This document shows, piece after piece, positions 36,301 to 48,800 of a stretch of DNA of 64,000 nucleotides (positions are counted from its first letter, which is position 1; every line of letters starts with the position of its first letter). Under the pieces are notes generated by a model. It saw only the letters and a list, made by a program, of their open reading frames with translations, was not told the DNA's origin and did no database searches. This DNA is from Xanthoparmelia taractica (Eukaryota > Ascomycota > Lecanoromycetes > Lecanorales > Parmeliaceae), in assembly GCA_033085395.1 (NCBI GenBank), contig JANQBS010000026.1, positions 186,001-250,000 of the forward strand, written 5' to 3'. Position numbers and translations under genes: made by a program.

Positions 36301-37932
36301 TATCGAGTTACTAGCTCTCTACTCTAAAGTTAAAGCCCAACGTTATTTTACGATTATATAATCAATTTACTAAGTGCTAAGAGACGTAATAATTATATAA
36401 AACTAGTTTATCTTAAAGATAAGAGAATCGAATATTCGTGAGAATATTAGTAAAAGACGTTAATAGTAAAGAAGATAATTAAATAATAATAGTTATAGAC
36501 GAAGTAATTAAAGCTATCACGCGATTACGTAAGAGCGTAATATTATTCTTCTCTTTTCTCTTCTTTCTAAACTTATTCTTTTATTATATCTTCGCTACAC
36601 GCTTTTAAATAATAAAAAAACTTATAAATAAATATTTAATAATAAGTCTATCGATTCTATTTATTTAAATTACTACTAATTAGCTTATTAGATCTTAAGA
36701 CGTAATAAGAAAATATTCTTTATAATCTTTGCGATGACAAATTAATTTAAATATTATCTAGACGTTATAATTCTTTTTAACGCATTTCTAATAAGATTAA
36801 ATCTAACGTTTTATAGCGAGAATTAAGTTACACTTATTCTATATAATCTAGACGTAAAGTAATTATTTGATAAGATAAGAGCTTATTAAGATCTCGACGA
36901 TATCGATAATTCTACTATTCTAGATTCTATCGCTATAAACGATTATTATAGATACTATTTTAACGATAGTAGACTCTTTTTTAAACGAGATTAGACTTAT
37001 TACGAGCGTAGCGATATATTAGATTCAACTATAGCTCTTTCTTATTTTTTTTAATTCAATAGTTTCTAAAGAATTGAATTTAGCTTTTATCGATATTCGC
37101 TTAGATTAATTCTCGAAATATTAAAATATCTCTATTTAACTATAGCAAGAAAGTTATATATTGAAGTCACAGTTAATAAGACTCGATATCGCGATAGATA
37201 ATCGTGAGTAGTAGTATATTTACGAGTCTTCTTATTCTATTTATCTAATATATAATAAAATAAGAAATTATCGTTATTATTAAGTGTACGTCTTTTAATT
37301 TCGATATTAAACGCGATCTTTTCGCCCTCTTAAAAGAATTTAATATTTAGCTTATATAATACTAACTTTATCTCTTACTCGCTAAGTAAGTTACTTTTAT
37401 TATCGAATTTTAAGAAGATAAAAAGTCTAGATAACTCTATATTCGATTTAAATTTAATTATTTCTTTATTCTTCTTTAGATAACAAGATTATTAATTATT
37501 TTATACTTCTATAGCTCTTAAGATCTTCTCTTTATATATTCTTTTCTCTTTATTTTTATATTATCGTATATCGTCTAAAAATCGATTTCGAGTTATATCT
37601 AATTATTAGATTAAGTCGCTATTCTTAATCGAATTTTAATAGTAAAATTCGACTAAAAGTAACTAAAGTATAGACTTTTTAATATAAGAACTAGACTCTC
37701 GCTATCGAGTATCTAATCGAATATCGCTAAATCTATAATTCGTTATCTATTAGTTGAAAGCTCTAACGATATTATATTATTAAGAGATTTCGAAAGCTAA
37801 TTTAATAACGAACTCGACGCTATTAAGACTCGAAAGAAGTTATTAATAATAATCGAAGAGCGCTATTACTCAGATAACTTAAGTATATTAAGTCTTAATA
37901 CTAATATTATCGATTTATAAGATATTATATTA
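33347..37932. other. AT-rich RIP-mutated DNA, not classifiable
   Basis: 4.6 kb without recognisable protein motifs on either strand. CpA/TpG depletion is as strong as in the flanking transposons. MITE copies 2 and 3 bracket it. Confidence 0.6.
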
Positions 37933-37942
37933 AGTCTTAGAT

Positions 37943-38216
37943 ACGGGTCGGAAAGGTGTGGTATCTGTTGAACATAGTCGTTTTCAACTTTTTTTCAACT
38001 TTTTTTAAAAAATTATATCTTTTTAATCTATTTATAGAATTTTATAATTACATAAGCGTTCGCTTAAGCTTTTTACGTATTTTTGAAATAGAAAAAAATA
38101 TTACGTAATATATGTATTAAAAACCCAATGGGAGTATGGGATATCCCATACCTTTCGGTATGGTATTCGAAAAACCGGTCCCATACCATCAAATATACTA
38201 CACCTTTCCGACCCGT
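37943..38216 (+). mobile_element. Mutator-type MITE, copy 3
   Basis: 274 bp, same orientation as copy 1. Flanks are agtcttagat (37933-37942) and agtcttagac (38217-38226), identical except for one T/C transition that mutation can explain. It contains a perfect 18-bp palindrome gtatgggatatcccatac (38134-38151). Confidence 0.9.
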
Positions 38217-38226
38217 AGTCTTAGAC

Positions 38227-39383
38227 GAGGCGTTTTCGAAATAGTAAACGTATTCGATATATCTATAGCTTTAGATAATAAAGAATCCTTCGAAGAATTA
38301 TCTCTAAGTGATTTTAGTAGAATATTTATACGTCTCTTTCTCTTAGCAGACTTCTTTAGACTAACGTTCTTTCGTGAAGTTATAGCGATAGCGAGATAGT
38401 CTATAAATATAATAAGAGAATCCCTCTATATACCTGAGCTATATTAATAGCTTAATAGCTTTATATCTAACTTAATTAGAAAGAAAGATATGCTTCTATA
38501 ATCACTATATATCGTGATATACCTTCTACTCTTCTTAGGTGATCGTTTAGGCAAAAAATAACGAGGTGATCCGCCAAGACCGAGCTCTCGCACAGGGTTT
38601 TGCAAAAAAGAGTACTCAACTAGCATTGATGTCTCTAATAGCGGTTACAAATGCAAAATTAGCGTCACTCAATTTACAATTTCAGTATGCTATAACCGTA
38701 CGACTCAACACGAGCACTCTTATTCGCTATGGGCAGAGAATCTACAAAATCCAGCCAAGTTCTACTGAATCTTCTCTGCCATGTGAGCCAAGATAATATC
38801 GTATCGAGTCTTCACTGCGCCCCTCGAAAATATTCAATTTTCGAGCCACGTTAGCTGTAGTTGCCTAGGCCTTACACGCTGGGACTTCTACAACAGATTA
38901 GAGACACTATATCCTCTCCGATCCACAGTGAAAAGCGAGATCATCGTCTTAAGGTCACGTTACTAGAACGAGGCGAATGCGGGAACTTAGTCGGCGCAGT
39001 TAGATAGACATAGAAAGAGCACTGTCGATTAAGACGGATAGATTCCATTCCTTGATTTTAACTCACCGCCACTACTTAACTTTATGCTTAGCCCCTTTAA
39101 TACTATATTACTTAATCACGGCTGAGGGGCGATCTCTATCGACGTAGCCAGGCGTGAGAGAAGATATTTCTTTCATTAATCGTGTGATAGTTATCTTCGG
39201 GTTAGATAGTTCCTTCGCTATAAAATACTCGTCGTAAGATAAAATTTCTTATTAATATCGTTATAGAGTCGTAGATTAGCTAAGCGATAATAAAATAGTA
39301 GCTAATATAGAAAGATCGAGATAGAAAGATCTAAATCGTTAGATTCGAGCGATAAGACGCTTTAATATAGTCGAAAAAGAAAT
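38227..39383. other. Less mutated interlude before chromovirus copy 1 of family 2
   Basis: GC content is higher here (about 38550-39240) than on either side, and CpA/TpG is present. The second 110-bp repeat lies inside. The short frames on both strands are not supported. Function unknown; it may be part of another transposon's terminal region. Confidence 0.45.
38505..38614 (-). repeat. 110-bp dispersed repeat, copy 2
   Basis: Reverse complement of 12328-12437 with only transition differences, including two adjacent GG to AA changes. Confidence 0.75.
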
Positions 39384-39651
39384 TATTAGACCTAGCGCTG
39401 CATGCGTCTTAGCGTCGACTACTTCTAGGTTTAGAGTCTATTGCGAGGTCATGGCGAGATTTATAATCTAAGACCTTAACGAGACCTTGGCGATTATATA
39501 TTCTCTTCGCATATTCTAGAATTTTTATATTTCGTAGAAATTAGTTCTATTAGAACTTAATATCTAATAAAGAAATTATTATTATATTAATTATACGTCT
39601 CTTATATTAATTAGATCGCTTATTAATCGCTAGCGAATTAAATCTCTTATA
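39384..39651 (+). repeat. 5' LTR of family 2, copy 1
   Basis: Homologous to 49779-50037 and to the solo LTR 57612-57870. Here TGTTAGGCC reads TATTAGACC. It is heavily mutated relative to the other two. Confidence 0.8.
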
Positions 39652-42600
39652 ATTCTAATTTCTCTATCTTTTAAAGAAAGAGACTTATTATTATTACGAT
39701 ATTAAACTCTTCGTCGAATTAAAATAAATATATCGTAGAGCGACGTAACTTTAACGCTAATTTTTAAGAATTTATCTTAAAAAATCAAGCGATCTTAAAG
39801 AAACGTCTTAAGAATATTTAAGTAAAAAATTATCGTCTAAAATTAAAACGAGAGTTAACTAAATTACGAGCACGTAATAATATATTACGTAATTTAAATT
39901 TTCTTATAACTCTCATCGAAGCGATAGCGATTTCGTCTATTATTTCGTTTTTAATAAATATCTTAATTAAAGCGAATATACTTTATTTCGAAAGAATATA
40001 TTCTTATAAGAGTAATAGTAAAGAGAAATATTTACGCTAATTTCGCGAAGTCGAAATTTAATTTCTTATAAGTCTCGAGTATTTTATTATCGATTAAGCT
40101 AAGATTATCTATTATATATAATTCTTAGAAAACGATCTTAATACGTAATAATATAAGTACTTTTAAACTTATAGATTAAAGAAGATCGAGTTTTTTAAAT
40201 TATTTTTATTTAACTTAATTACGAATTTAATAAATTATTATTTATTTATTTATAAAAAGTAAAAAATAACGAAGTAGCGATAAGATTAAAAGATCTTAGT
40301 TTTTAAGATTTATTTAAAGAAGTTAAAAGCTTATCTATCTTCGTTTGCGAAGAAGTATTAAATAAACTTTTTCTTAGCTAAGCTACGATCTAAGCTAAAG
40401 AATAAGATTCTTAATATTAATAATATATCAAAATAGAGAAAAGAAATTCTTGCTATAGCAATTATATAAAAAACGATTTTAAAGCGCGCGCGTCTTAATA
40501 ATAATAATTTTAATTCGAAGTAATTAGAGGAATTTAATATAGATAAGTTCTTAAAAGCTCGAATTTCGACGCCTAATACGACTTTAAAAGATAACATTAA
40601 ATTTACGCGTATTTAAGAAGAAAATAAGAAGCGTAGAGCTAAGATCGCTAATTATAATATTAAAATATCTATTATTTATTAATATTATTAGAAATTAGAT
40701 TATTTAAAATCGAATTATCTCGATAAGAATAAATCGACTATTATCGTCGCGACGATATCGATAAAAAACGAATTAATTTCGTAAGCGTCTCTAAAGCGAA
40801 GTAAGAAAAACGAATAATAGAGATAATTTCTTTTATTATTACGAAGAGATAAATTAAGCTATAGAGTAATTAGAGATAATTTATTGCTCTACTCGATTAC
40901 GAGGTATATATTAATTTAATTATATAGAAGTTCGTGATTTAATAAGATCTTTAATTATATATCGCTATCTTATTATAAACGAAAGCGCTTAGCGAGTAAG
41001 ATATATATTATTATAGTGCTTATTAGCTAAACTATTAGCTAGTCGATAGCTGAAATTAAGAATAATAATATAATATACTATTTTACGTTGTAGATTAAGA
41101 AGATCTTAATATCGTATTAAGTATACTCGCGTTATATTAATTATAGATTCTACTTAATTCTATAACGACGTAATAACGATTTAAGATTAATATTAGAAAA
41201 CTTTAAATTAAAGAATTAATTAAATTTATCTAAAAAATCGAGCGAGAGTTAAATATATTCGTAATCGTATACGCTATAATAACTTAAGGCGAATAAAAGA
41301 GTATTAATAATTTAGAGCTCTTAAGGAAATTATTAAAGTTTAAGAATATCTTTTTTAATAATATAATAGAGATCTTATCTACGTTTAAGTAAAGAAGTTA
41401 TATTATTAAAATAGAGAAGAGTAAAGAATCGTCTTATAAGTCTCTTTATAATCTATTTTAAATTAAGCTATCGAAGCTAAGACGATATCTTAAGAAATTA
41501 TGTTTTAATAGTTAAATTCGTTATATAATTTTCTTCGCTAAAGCTTTTATTCTCTTTATCTTAAAAAAGAATAATAAATTATATTTTTATATAAATTATC
41601 GAAGCTTAAATACGATAATAATAAAGAATTAATATTTATTATCTCTAATTACTAAGACGTTAAATCGTTTATATAACGTTAAGATATTTTTAAAGTTAAA
41701 TCTTAAGAATATTTATTATAGAATTTATATTAAGAAGGGCGATAAGTGAAAGACTACGTTTCGTATTCGCTATAATTATTTTAAATACTTAATAATATCT
41801 TTCGATCTTATAAATATATTAGCTACGTTTTAAGCGTATATTAATAGAGCTCTTATTAGCCTTATAAATATTACGTGTGTAATATATTTAAATAATATCT
41901 TAATCTATAGCGCTAAGTCGATGAAATATAAATAATATCTTAAATAAGTACTTAAGCGATTACGTTAATTTTAGCTATATATAAATCTAAAGAAATATTA
42001 GTTTTATATTAAATTAATTAAGTTTTTAGAATTTATTATAATTATTAATAATATAGTTATAAATTAAGAACGCGTAATAACGATTTAAGAATAATTAACG
42101 TCGCGTAACTATCGAAATATATAAATCTTTTTAAACTTTATAAATTTTTATCGACGCTTTATTTTTATATACTCTATTATTATAGCGTCTTTTATTAATT
42201 TATTTAAGAATAATAAGATTAATAAGAAATTAGAATCGTTTAATTAATTAAAAGACGCTAGATTAACTTTTGAGTAACTACGTAATATTTTTACGACTGC
42301 GTTGTTTCTATAACATTACGATTCTTAAAAGAAATTACGCGTAGAGATTAATATCTCTAACTTTAATATAAGAATTATACTTTCGTAATTAAATAATAAT
42401 AATTATTAATAATTCGTCGCGTTTTTTTTTAGAAAGATAATATTAACGAAATAAAACTATAAAACTTATAACTAGAAATTACTTATTATTATTATAACGA
42501 TAAAGTAATAGTATTATTATCTAAAAGATAATATTTATTATATTAAGATTTAATTAGATTATAATAATCTTAAGAAATTTATAAAGTAAAAGAAGCTTAA

Positions 42601-45187
42601 TTTTAAATAGACTCGTTAGGCGCTAAAGTTAGTTATTTATAACTTTAAGATTTTTTATTAAATAAAAAAATTAAATTATATAGATACGCTATCGCGATAA
42701 TTAAATTATAAAAATTTATCGTTATTAAATATTAAACTATTATCTATACTTTAAAATAAACTTATTCTTTAAATAAGCGACGAGCTATTATAAAGAGATA
42801 AAGAAGTAATAGTAGTAATAGCGTCTACGCTACGAGTTATAGATATATAGATAGTTATTTTAAGAAGAAAGATTAAGACTATATTTAAAATTACGTATAA
42901 CGATTCGTAAAGATTAATAAAAACGCTAATTCGAGAATTATAATTCTATAATAATTAAATAAACTCTTTTTAAGTTAATGCGAATATATTTATAAAGCGA
43001 TATTATACTTATAATTAAATATAAATCTTTAACTTTAAGAGACTATTATTAAATAATAATTATCTTTATGTATCTAAAGATAATATCTTACGAGAAGAAC
43101 TTATTAATAAGTATTATAATAATTTTTTAATAGAATACTTTAATGCTACGAAGATGTATAAGCTTTTTATTTATAAATATTATTAATATAAAAGTCTTAA
43201 GAAAGTTACTAACTATGTTAAGACTTATAATATATATTAACGTATTAAGACGCCGCGTTATCGACTCTATAATAAATTAATCTTACTTCTTATTACTATT
43301 AAGTTATAAAAGAAGATTTCTATAAATTTTATTACGAGCTTATTCTCAAGTAAGCTTAAAGGCGTTATCTATAACGCTATTTTAGTTATAGTAAATCGAT
43401 TTATAAAAATAATTAGAAATTTATCGATAATTATTAAAATCGACGTTATTAAGCTAGCGAAAGTATTTTATATTAAAATCGTTTATCGCTACGAGATATC
43501 TAATAATATCGTTAGCGATAGAGACTCGATACTTATTAGCGAGTTCTAATTAGCGATCTATTATTATTTAAAAATAAAGCGTTATTTAAGTATCGTCTTT
43601 TATTCTTAGATTAATAATTAAATTAAGCGTTAAAATTAAATACTAAAATATTATTTATTCGTGTTTATTAATAAGAAGTAAATTAATCAGACTAAACTAC
43701 TATTTATAATAGAGTTTATATATATAAATAATTAATATATCTTTATCGAAACGATATCGTTTTTCTTAATATATAGATATTATTCGAAAGTACGTTGAAA
43801 GATTAAGAATAACTTTATCGAGAAAAGAGTATTCGCTATAAATAAAAAGATAAAAAGATTATAAACGCTAAAGAATAAGATAGTAGAGTAATTACGTAGC
43901 GCTATTACGGCTTAAGTTAAGTAATATAATAAATCGCATTAATCTTAAAGCTATAAAGTAAGTAATTTAATACTATTAAGAATTAAGAATTTAAAATAAA
44001 AACGTCTAAGTAAAAAGTTAATTTATAAATATATAAGATCTTTTCGAATCGTAAATAAAATAGAATCGTAAGCGTATCGCTTATTATTATCTTTCACGTA
44101 TCGAATTTATAATATTTTTTATATATCGTTACTTAAATTATATTATATACGCGACTACGGCGAAGAAGCGAAATTCTTTATATAAGCTCTTAAGCTTATC
44201 GATAATAATAAGATATAAAAGATAAAAGAAATTATTAATAAAATTAAGAAGCGAAAAAACGTTTAATATAAGATTAAATAAATTAATTAGAGCGAAGAAC
44301 TTAAGCGTGTTAATAAGTTAATTTAGATCTATAATACGCGAGAGATTAATAAGCGAAAGCATTAAGTATTAAATAAGAAAGTTATTTAATTAAATTAATA
44401 ATCGTCGCTAAGTAAGCGAAAACGTTGAAAACGAAAATAAATATAATAACTATTTTAGTGTGTTAAGTAATTATAGACGTATTCTTTATATTTATTAATA
44501 TAATTATTTAATTAAATAATATTACGTTAAAAATATATCGTATTGAATTAGAATATATATTATTATAAATATAAGTTATTAGAGAAACGCTTAATACGTA
44601 TTATAAAAAGATGCGATTAAGTTTACTTAGCTCGTCGTGTATTAAAATAAAAAGAAATAAATAATCTCTATCGTAGCGATAGAGATTAATAAAGAAGAAT
44701 ATCTTAAGTGAAATTCTTATTTAATAGAAAAGAATCTTTAGGGAAATTCTTATTCGAGAAGTCTATCTATTCGATATTACTCTTATTAGAGATAAGTTCT
44801 TTTAACTTCGTTTTATAGACGTTTATGCTATCTATCTTCTCTTAAAAGAGCTTTTATAATTTTCAAGCTCTTTAACGCGCTTATATAACGTCTCGAGTTT
44901 TTTCTTCGCGATCTAAAGATTGCGTTAAAGAATCGTAATAATAGTAATTACTTAGTTATTAATAATTATAATTAAACTCTATTTCTTACGAAACTAAGTA
45001 ATCTTATAATTAATATACGCTCGACTACGCTCTATCGACGCTATAATTTTAAGAATTCGACGAACGCGACGAAGAATCTTTCGAATCTTTTTATAAAGAA
45101 AAGACGAAATCTTTACGTAATTTTAAATTCTTTTTTTAGCGCTCTTATAATAAGTGTAAAATAAGAATTTATCTTTAATATAATCTG
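39384..45187 (+). mobile_element. Ty3/gypsy chromovirus family 2, copy 1, RIP-inactivated
   Basis: It aligns along its whole length with 49779-55590. It starts with a 5' LTR-like block (39384-39651). A mutated CCHC zinc knuckle lies near 40680 (cysteines read as Tyr; LKSNYLDKNKS follows). Reverse transcriptase is near 41750-41920 (FRIRYNYFKYLIISFDLIN, then CVIYLNNILIYS). Integrase is near 43240-43650 (NAILVIVNRF, IVSDRDSILISEF) and chromodomain-like sequence near 44230-44370. Stops are frequent. A 27-bp segment of the chromodomain present in copy 2 is missing. No 3' LTR is visible; similarity to copy 2 stops at about 45187. A roughly 800-bp tail follows the chromodomain in both copies. Confidence 0.85.
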
Positions 45188-45375
45188 TTATGAAACATAT
45201 AATTCTATGGGCGTATGGCTGGTCATGACTAGCCTTGGCGCTCGCTTCTCCGTACTTAGCTGGCGCACACACACGTAGATCAATGAACAATATATTTCAC
45301 TACACTTATTATTAACCACATCAATATTGTTCCTTGACAATTTGTCACGACAATAACTTACTTCTCGCACTCTTC
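45188..45375. other. GC-rich island, LTR-like, at the end of family 2 copy 1
   Basis: Composition changes abruptly where similarity to copy 2 ends. The block starts TGTTATGAAACATA and holds tggctggtcatgactagcc and acacacac, with normal CpA/TpG. It could be a solo LTR or a MITE-sized piece that escaped RIP, but no duplication or second copy was found in the window. Confidence 0.4.
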
Positions 45376-46690
45376 GAGAGTTTAATCGAAGAATAGAGTG
45401 ATCTATTACTTTTTTATCGCCTAATCGAACTAGTAAAAAAGATATTAATCTTATATAGCTTAAGCGCTTCGTAAGATACGATGAATTAAGTCTTGAGCAT
45501 CTAAGAGCTATAAATTTTATTCAACTCTTTTAAAATTATCTTCTAACTATATATTAGTATTTAGAATTCGAAACCGCCGTTTCTTTTAATCGAACGATAT
45601 CGTTAAATTAATCGAGCTCTCGAAAACGAGTCGAGATTGAAAGAGAATCGAATATTTCCTCGAAGATTAAGAAATTCTCTATCTACGACGACGGCTTCGA
45701 GTAGCATCTTATTGATCATGGCGTTTATCCTTATGAATACGACTATAATAATAACGATGACTTCGTATATCTAGATAATTGAGAGGAAATAAATTAGAGG
45801 CTAGCGCAGTCACGGTCTTTTCTTTCGCTATCACACTTTTCTCGTGAAGCGTTTCGAAATTTTAAAAAAATAAATATGTAGACTTTAACAGAAAACACTA
45901 TAATAAGCAAGATATTCCCGATTATTGCTAATATCTCCGATATCCCCTTATAGAAGAACCTTCTCTTCGGAAATCTTAAACCTCTAATCAATAACTCTAT
46001 TATTAAGATCAAGTCAGATTGCTACGATAATAGTTATTTGGCGGATCTTAATAAGTAGATCCGGAAAGAGTTAGAGTCTTACATCGTGTTATCGATGAAT
46101 ATCGCTGCATCGTGCTTGCTTAATTTCTTCACAGAGAGAAAAGAACCGAATAAGAGTATCGTCGTGTGCAAGCGATAAGCTTTATATAACGGTGCTTTAG
46201 ATGCCCGTGGAATATATAAGCTTCGGTTATACGTTAACCTAGAGACGACTTACGATAACAATGCGTATACGATCACGTCGACTTATTATGATAACATAGA
46301 AGCCCTAAAATTATACTCGACACACCTAACTCCTTCTATAAGTCCCGGCATCTCAATTGAATATCGAATAACTCAATTAAATGACTAGGATATAACTAGG
46401 AACCCAGATACCTTCCGACAAGAAGCTAGCGCTTTAAGAAATATCAGGGACTGGGCGAAAGAGAAACGGAAAGAGCTTATAATTGCGATAAATAACAAAG
46501 TACCAGATATAGAATAATTAGATCTAACTTTATTCACGTAGAGTTTTATATTAGTGTTATCAACTAAGATTATTTACTTAGAATCTAAGACGTTAGCTGA
46601 CGAGCTTGCCCTGGAAGTTGAAATATTAATTAGCTTTGATTATAGAACTTCGATTAGAGCTTAAATAAATCTTTTATTTAAAGTCTCCTC
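45376..46690 (+). pseudogene. Decayed DUF7924-type fungal gene
   Basis: A single plus-strand frame from about 45840 to 46510 reads FSREAFRNFKK, KNLLFGNLKPLIN, SYLADLNK-stop-IRKELES, ALYNGALDARGIYKLRLYV, TTYDNNAYTITSTYYDN, IEYRITQLND and NPDTFRQEASALRNIRDWAK. From memory this is the conserved core of a widespread fungal domain, DUF7924, of unknown function. Upstream, DDGFE-stop-HLIDHGVYPYEYDY near 45690-45740 extends the match. Stops sit at family Gln or Trp positions, as C to T mutation produces. Both ends are uncertain. Confidence 0.65.
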
Positions 46691-47329
46691 GAGTCGATAA
46701 TTTAAGAAAGCGTCTCAAGTTAGCAAGAGGTTAAGTAGAAGATCTAAAGTCTTATAAGTTATCTATAAAGAATCTAGGCTCTAATGCAAAGAGGCACGTC
46801 TACGGCGATAATAACGTGTGAAAACTAGTTTATCAGCGCAAAACCGCTTTAGCTATTATGCATTACTAAATTGCTAAAGCTATCGATATCACCGCTACCT
46901 CTAAGAATTCATTATCGCTACTAATCATTATCTCGTATCATATATATATTCTATCTTTAAAGTTATTTTTCGAACTCCTCGTCTTTTAATGCCTTCGAAA
47001 CTCTCGTTATATTCTATCTTTATTACTTTAATATTCTAAATTAATAACTTTTTAAGTTTTCTATTAAAAGCCTTATCTTTTTATAATTGTAATTATTAAA
47101 GTCTCGAGAGTAGATTTACTCGATAAGATCAATATTTCTAGATATCGACTTATATTACTTCTTTATTAACGAAAAGATGGTCGTGTGAAGTTAGAGTAAT
47201 TATAAAAAGAGTCTCTTTAACACCTTATATCTTAGAGGGCTTATAATTATAATTAGGGTCTTTTACAAGCTACTCTCGAAGATTATTTAAACTTCGAGTT
47301 AATATATTACCTTAGAGTGTGTAGTTTTT
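46691..47329. other. AT-rich spacer
   Basis: No gene or repeat recognised. CpA/TpG depletion is intermediate. Confidence 0.4.
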
Positions 47330-48305
47330 TAAAGACGAACTTAGAGAATTAGAGAGTGTTTCTACTCCCTTAGTGTTAGAATCGGATCGTAGAAAGCGAG
47401 TTAAAACTGGAGCTTTATAGAGTTAGGTTATAAGAAAGGAATCCTCTTTCAAAAATAAAGCTAAAGGGACGATTTAAAAATAAAACGTAAAAGTGCGAGA
47501 AAGATAAGATAAAGGTGATTTAGAAGTGAAATAGAAAGTTCAGAGATATATTAATACTCGTCTATATAATATTCCCCATTAATTTCCTATTAAGAACGTT
47601 ATCGTCGAATTAATAGAAAAGTTAGAAAATATCTTACGTAGCGAAAATAAAAGCATAGTAGTTTATTAGAAGGAAACCAAACTTAATGAAAAAGATAGAT
47701 TAACTAGCGCGATTATATCACGCAGACGTTATATTAATTATTCGTAGAAATAAAAGATATTATACTTATCGATCGACTAATTATTAATAGTAATCTCTTA
47801 GCATAATAGAAATCGTACGTATAAACCCGATATATCGAAGCTTTAAGCTTACCCGAGCTTAGAAAGTGTTGTACTCGTTATCTATTAATCTACTATCTAA
47901 AGACTTTAATTACACTAATCGCGAGGTTCTTTATAACTTAAAAGTAAAGAATCTATCGAGTGAGAGATCTAATTTAGTCGAGACTTTAGAAGATATATAA
48001 GTATTAAGAAACTCGATATTGCATCGCATATACTTAGCAATCTGAGTAATGCTATAATAGCGACGTTGAGGAAGCTAAGATAATAATATCGATATCCGCT
48101 CTCTTGATAGGATCGTTCTTAGAGTAGGCTAATCGTTAGAAATTCTTTTTAATCGGCTGATTACGCTCAATAATATACTAAAGGTGCTGTAGTACCTTAA
48201 TATATCTATGCTGTGATTGAGTAGAAGAAGTAGTATAAAGTAGAAGTAGGATAAATAGAAATAGAATAATGGGAAAAGAAATGAGTATACGTTTGAGTCC
48301 GTAAA
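47330..48305 (+). pseudogene. MADS-box-like dispersed repeat, copy B (decayed)
   Basis: The longest copy. Near 47650-47790 one frame reads K-A-stop-stop-F-I-R-R-K-P, N-L-M-K-K-I-D-stop-LARLYHADVILIIRRNKRYY and T-Y-R-S-T-N, clearer than copy A in the LMKK part. The first Cys of LCHADV is Tyr here. Stops again replace Arg/Gln codons. It directly abuts the NLR fragment at 48340. Confidence 0.62.
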
Positions 48306-48339
48306 ACAAAGACTCCTTTTTGATTAGTACGGTGAGCAT

Positions 48340-48800
48340 ACTACAATAGTCGAGTTCTTCTCTCCGAGTGTCTTTCTACTTTCAGAGTATACTCGAGGTT
48401 AAGCTCCGCGAGGTGATAACAATATGCACTTTAGACGCGTCAAGCATAAAATATCTTAGGTTGATATAAGTTTTATCTCGGTCGTTATTAATAATGTTCG
48501 CACTATCTAGAATTACCAGTTATCAATTCTCATAACTATAGAATTAGCGCTTAATCGTAGACATCGCGTCCTCTATCTTTACTATCTCTTAACTTATATC
48601 TATTTACTAACTATAAAGAAGTCGATAGATTTAAATATAGTCGCGCTTGATTAACTTCTTCGATCTAGAATACGATAGTGTAATTTTGTCGATATTCGCG
48701 GATATAGTTTAGCACCAGCTGCGACTTACTCGCTTTATCGAGTCCCTATCGACTCGCGGGAAATGCGTATTTTAAGCATTAATTAGCACTAACGTCTCTT
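48340..48800 (-). pseudogene. NB-ARC fragment of a second NLR, fused to a TPR end
   Basis: Minus strand: KSQLVLNYIREYRQNYTIVF-stop-IE, then one frame over KRDYI-stop-IYRLLY, STIKR, VILDSANIINNDRDKTYINL, RYFMLDASKVHIVITSRS. This is the P-loop to RNBS-B part of a fungal NB-ARC ATPase. Only 30-60 bp later a TPR terminus appears (RKTLGEKNSTIVVCS, about 48355-48410), so the central region has been deleted. The copy is dead: there are several stops and a frame change. It is of a different subfamily from the NLR at 8670. Confidence 0.75.

Noticed and set aside
12440..37932. AT-rich compartment considered as a mitochondrial insertion or a centromere
   Set aside because: Retained CpG, CpA/TpG depletion and LTR retroelement remains fit RIP-mutated nuclear repeats; nothing mitochondrial was seen. 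A centromere cannot be judged from sequence alone.
38136..38399. Plus-strand frame of 87 codons
   Set aside because: Starts inside MITE copy 3 and runs into unrelated flanking DNA.
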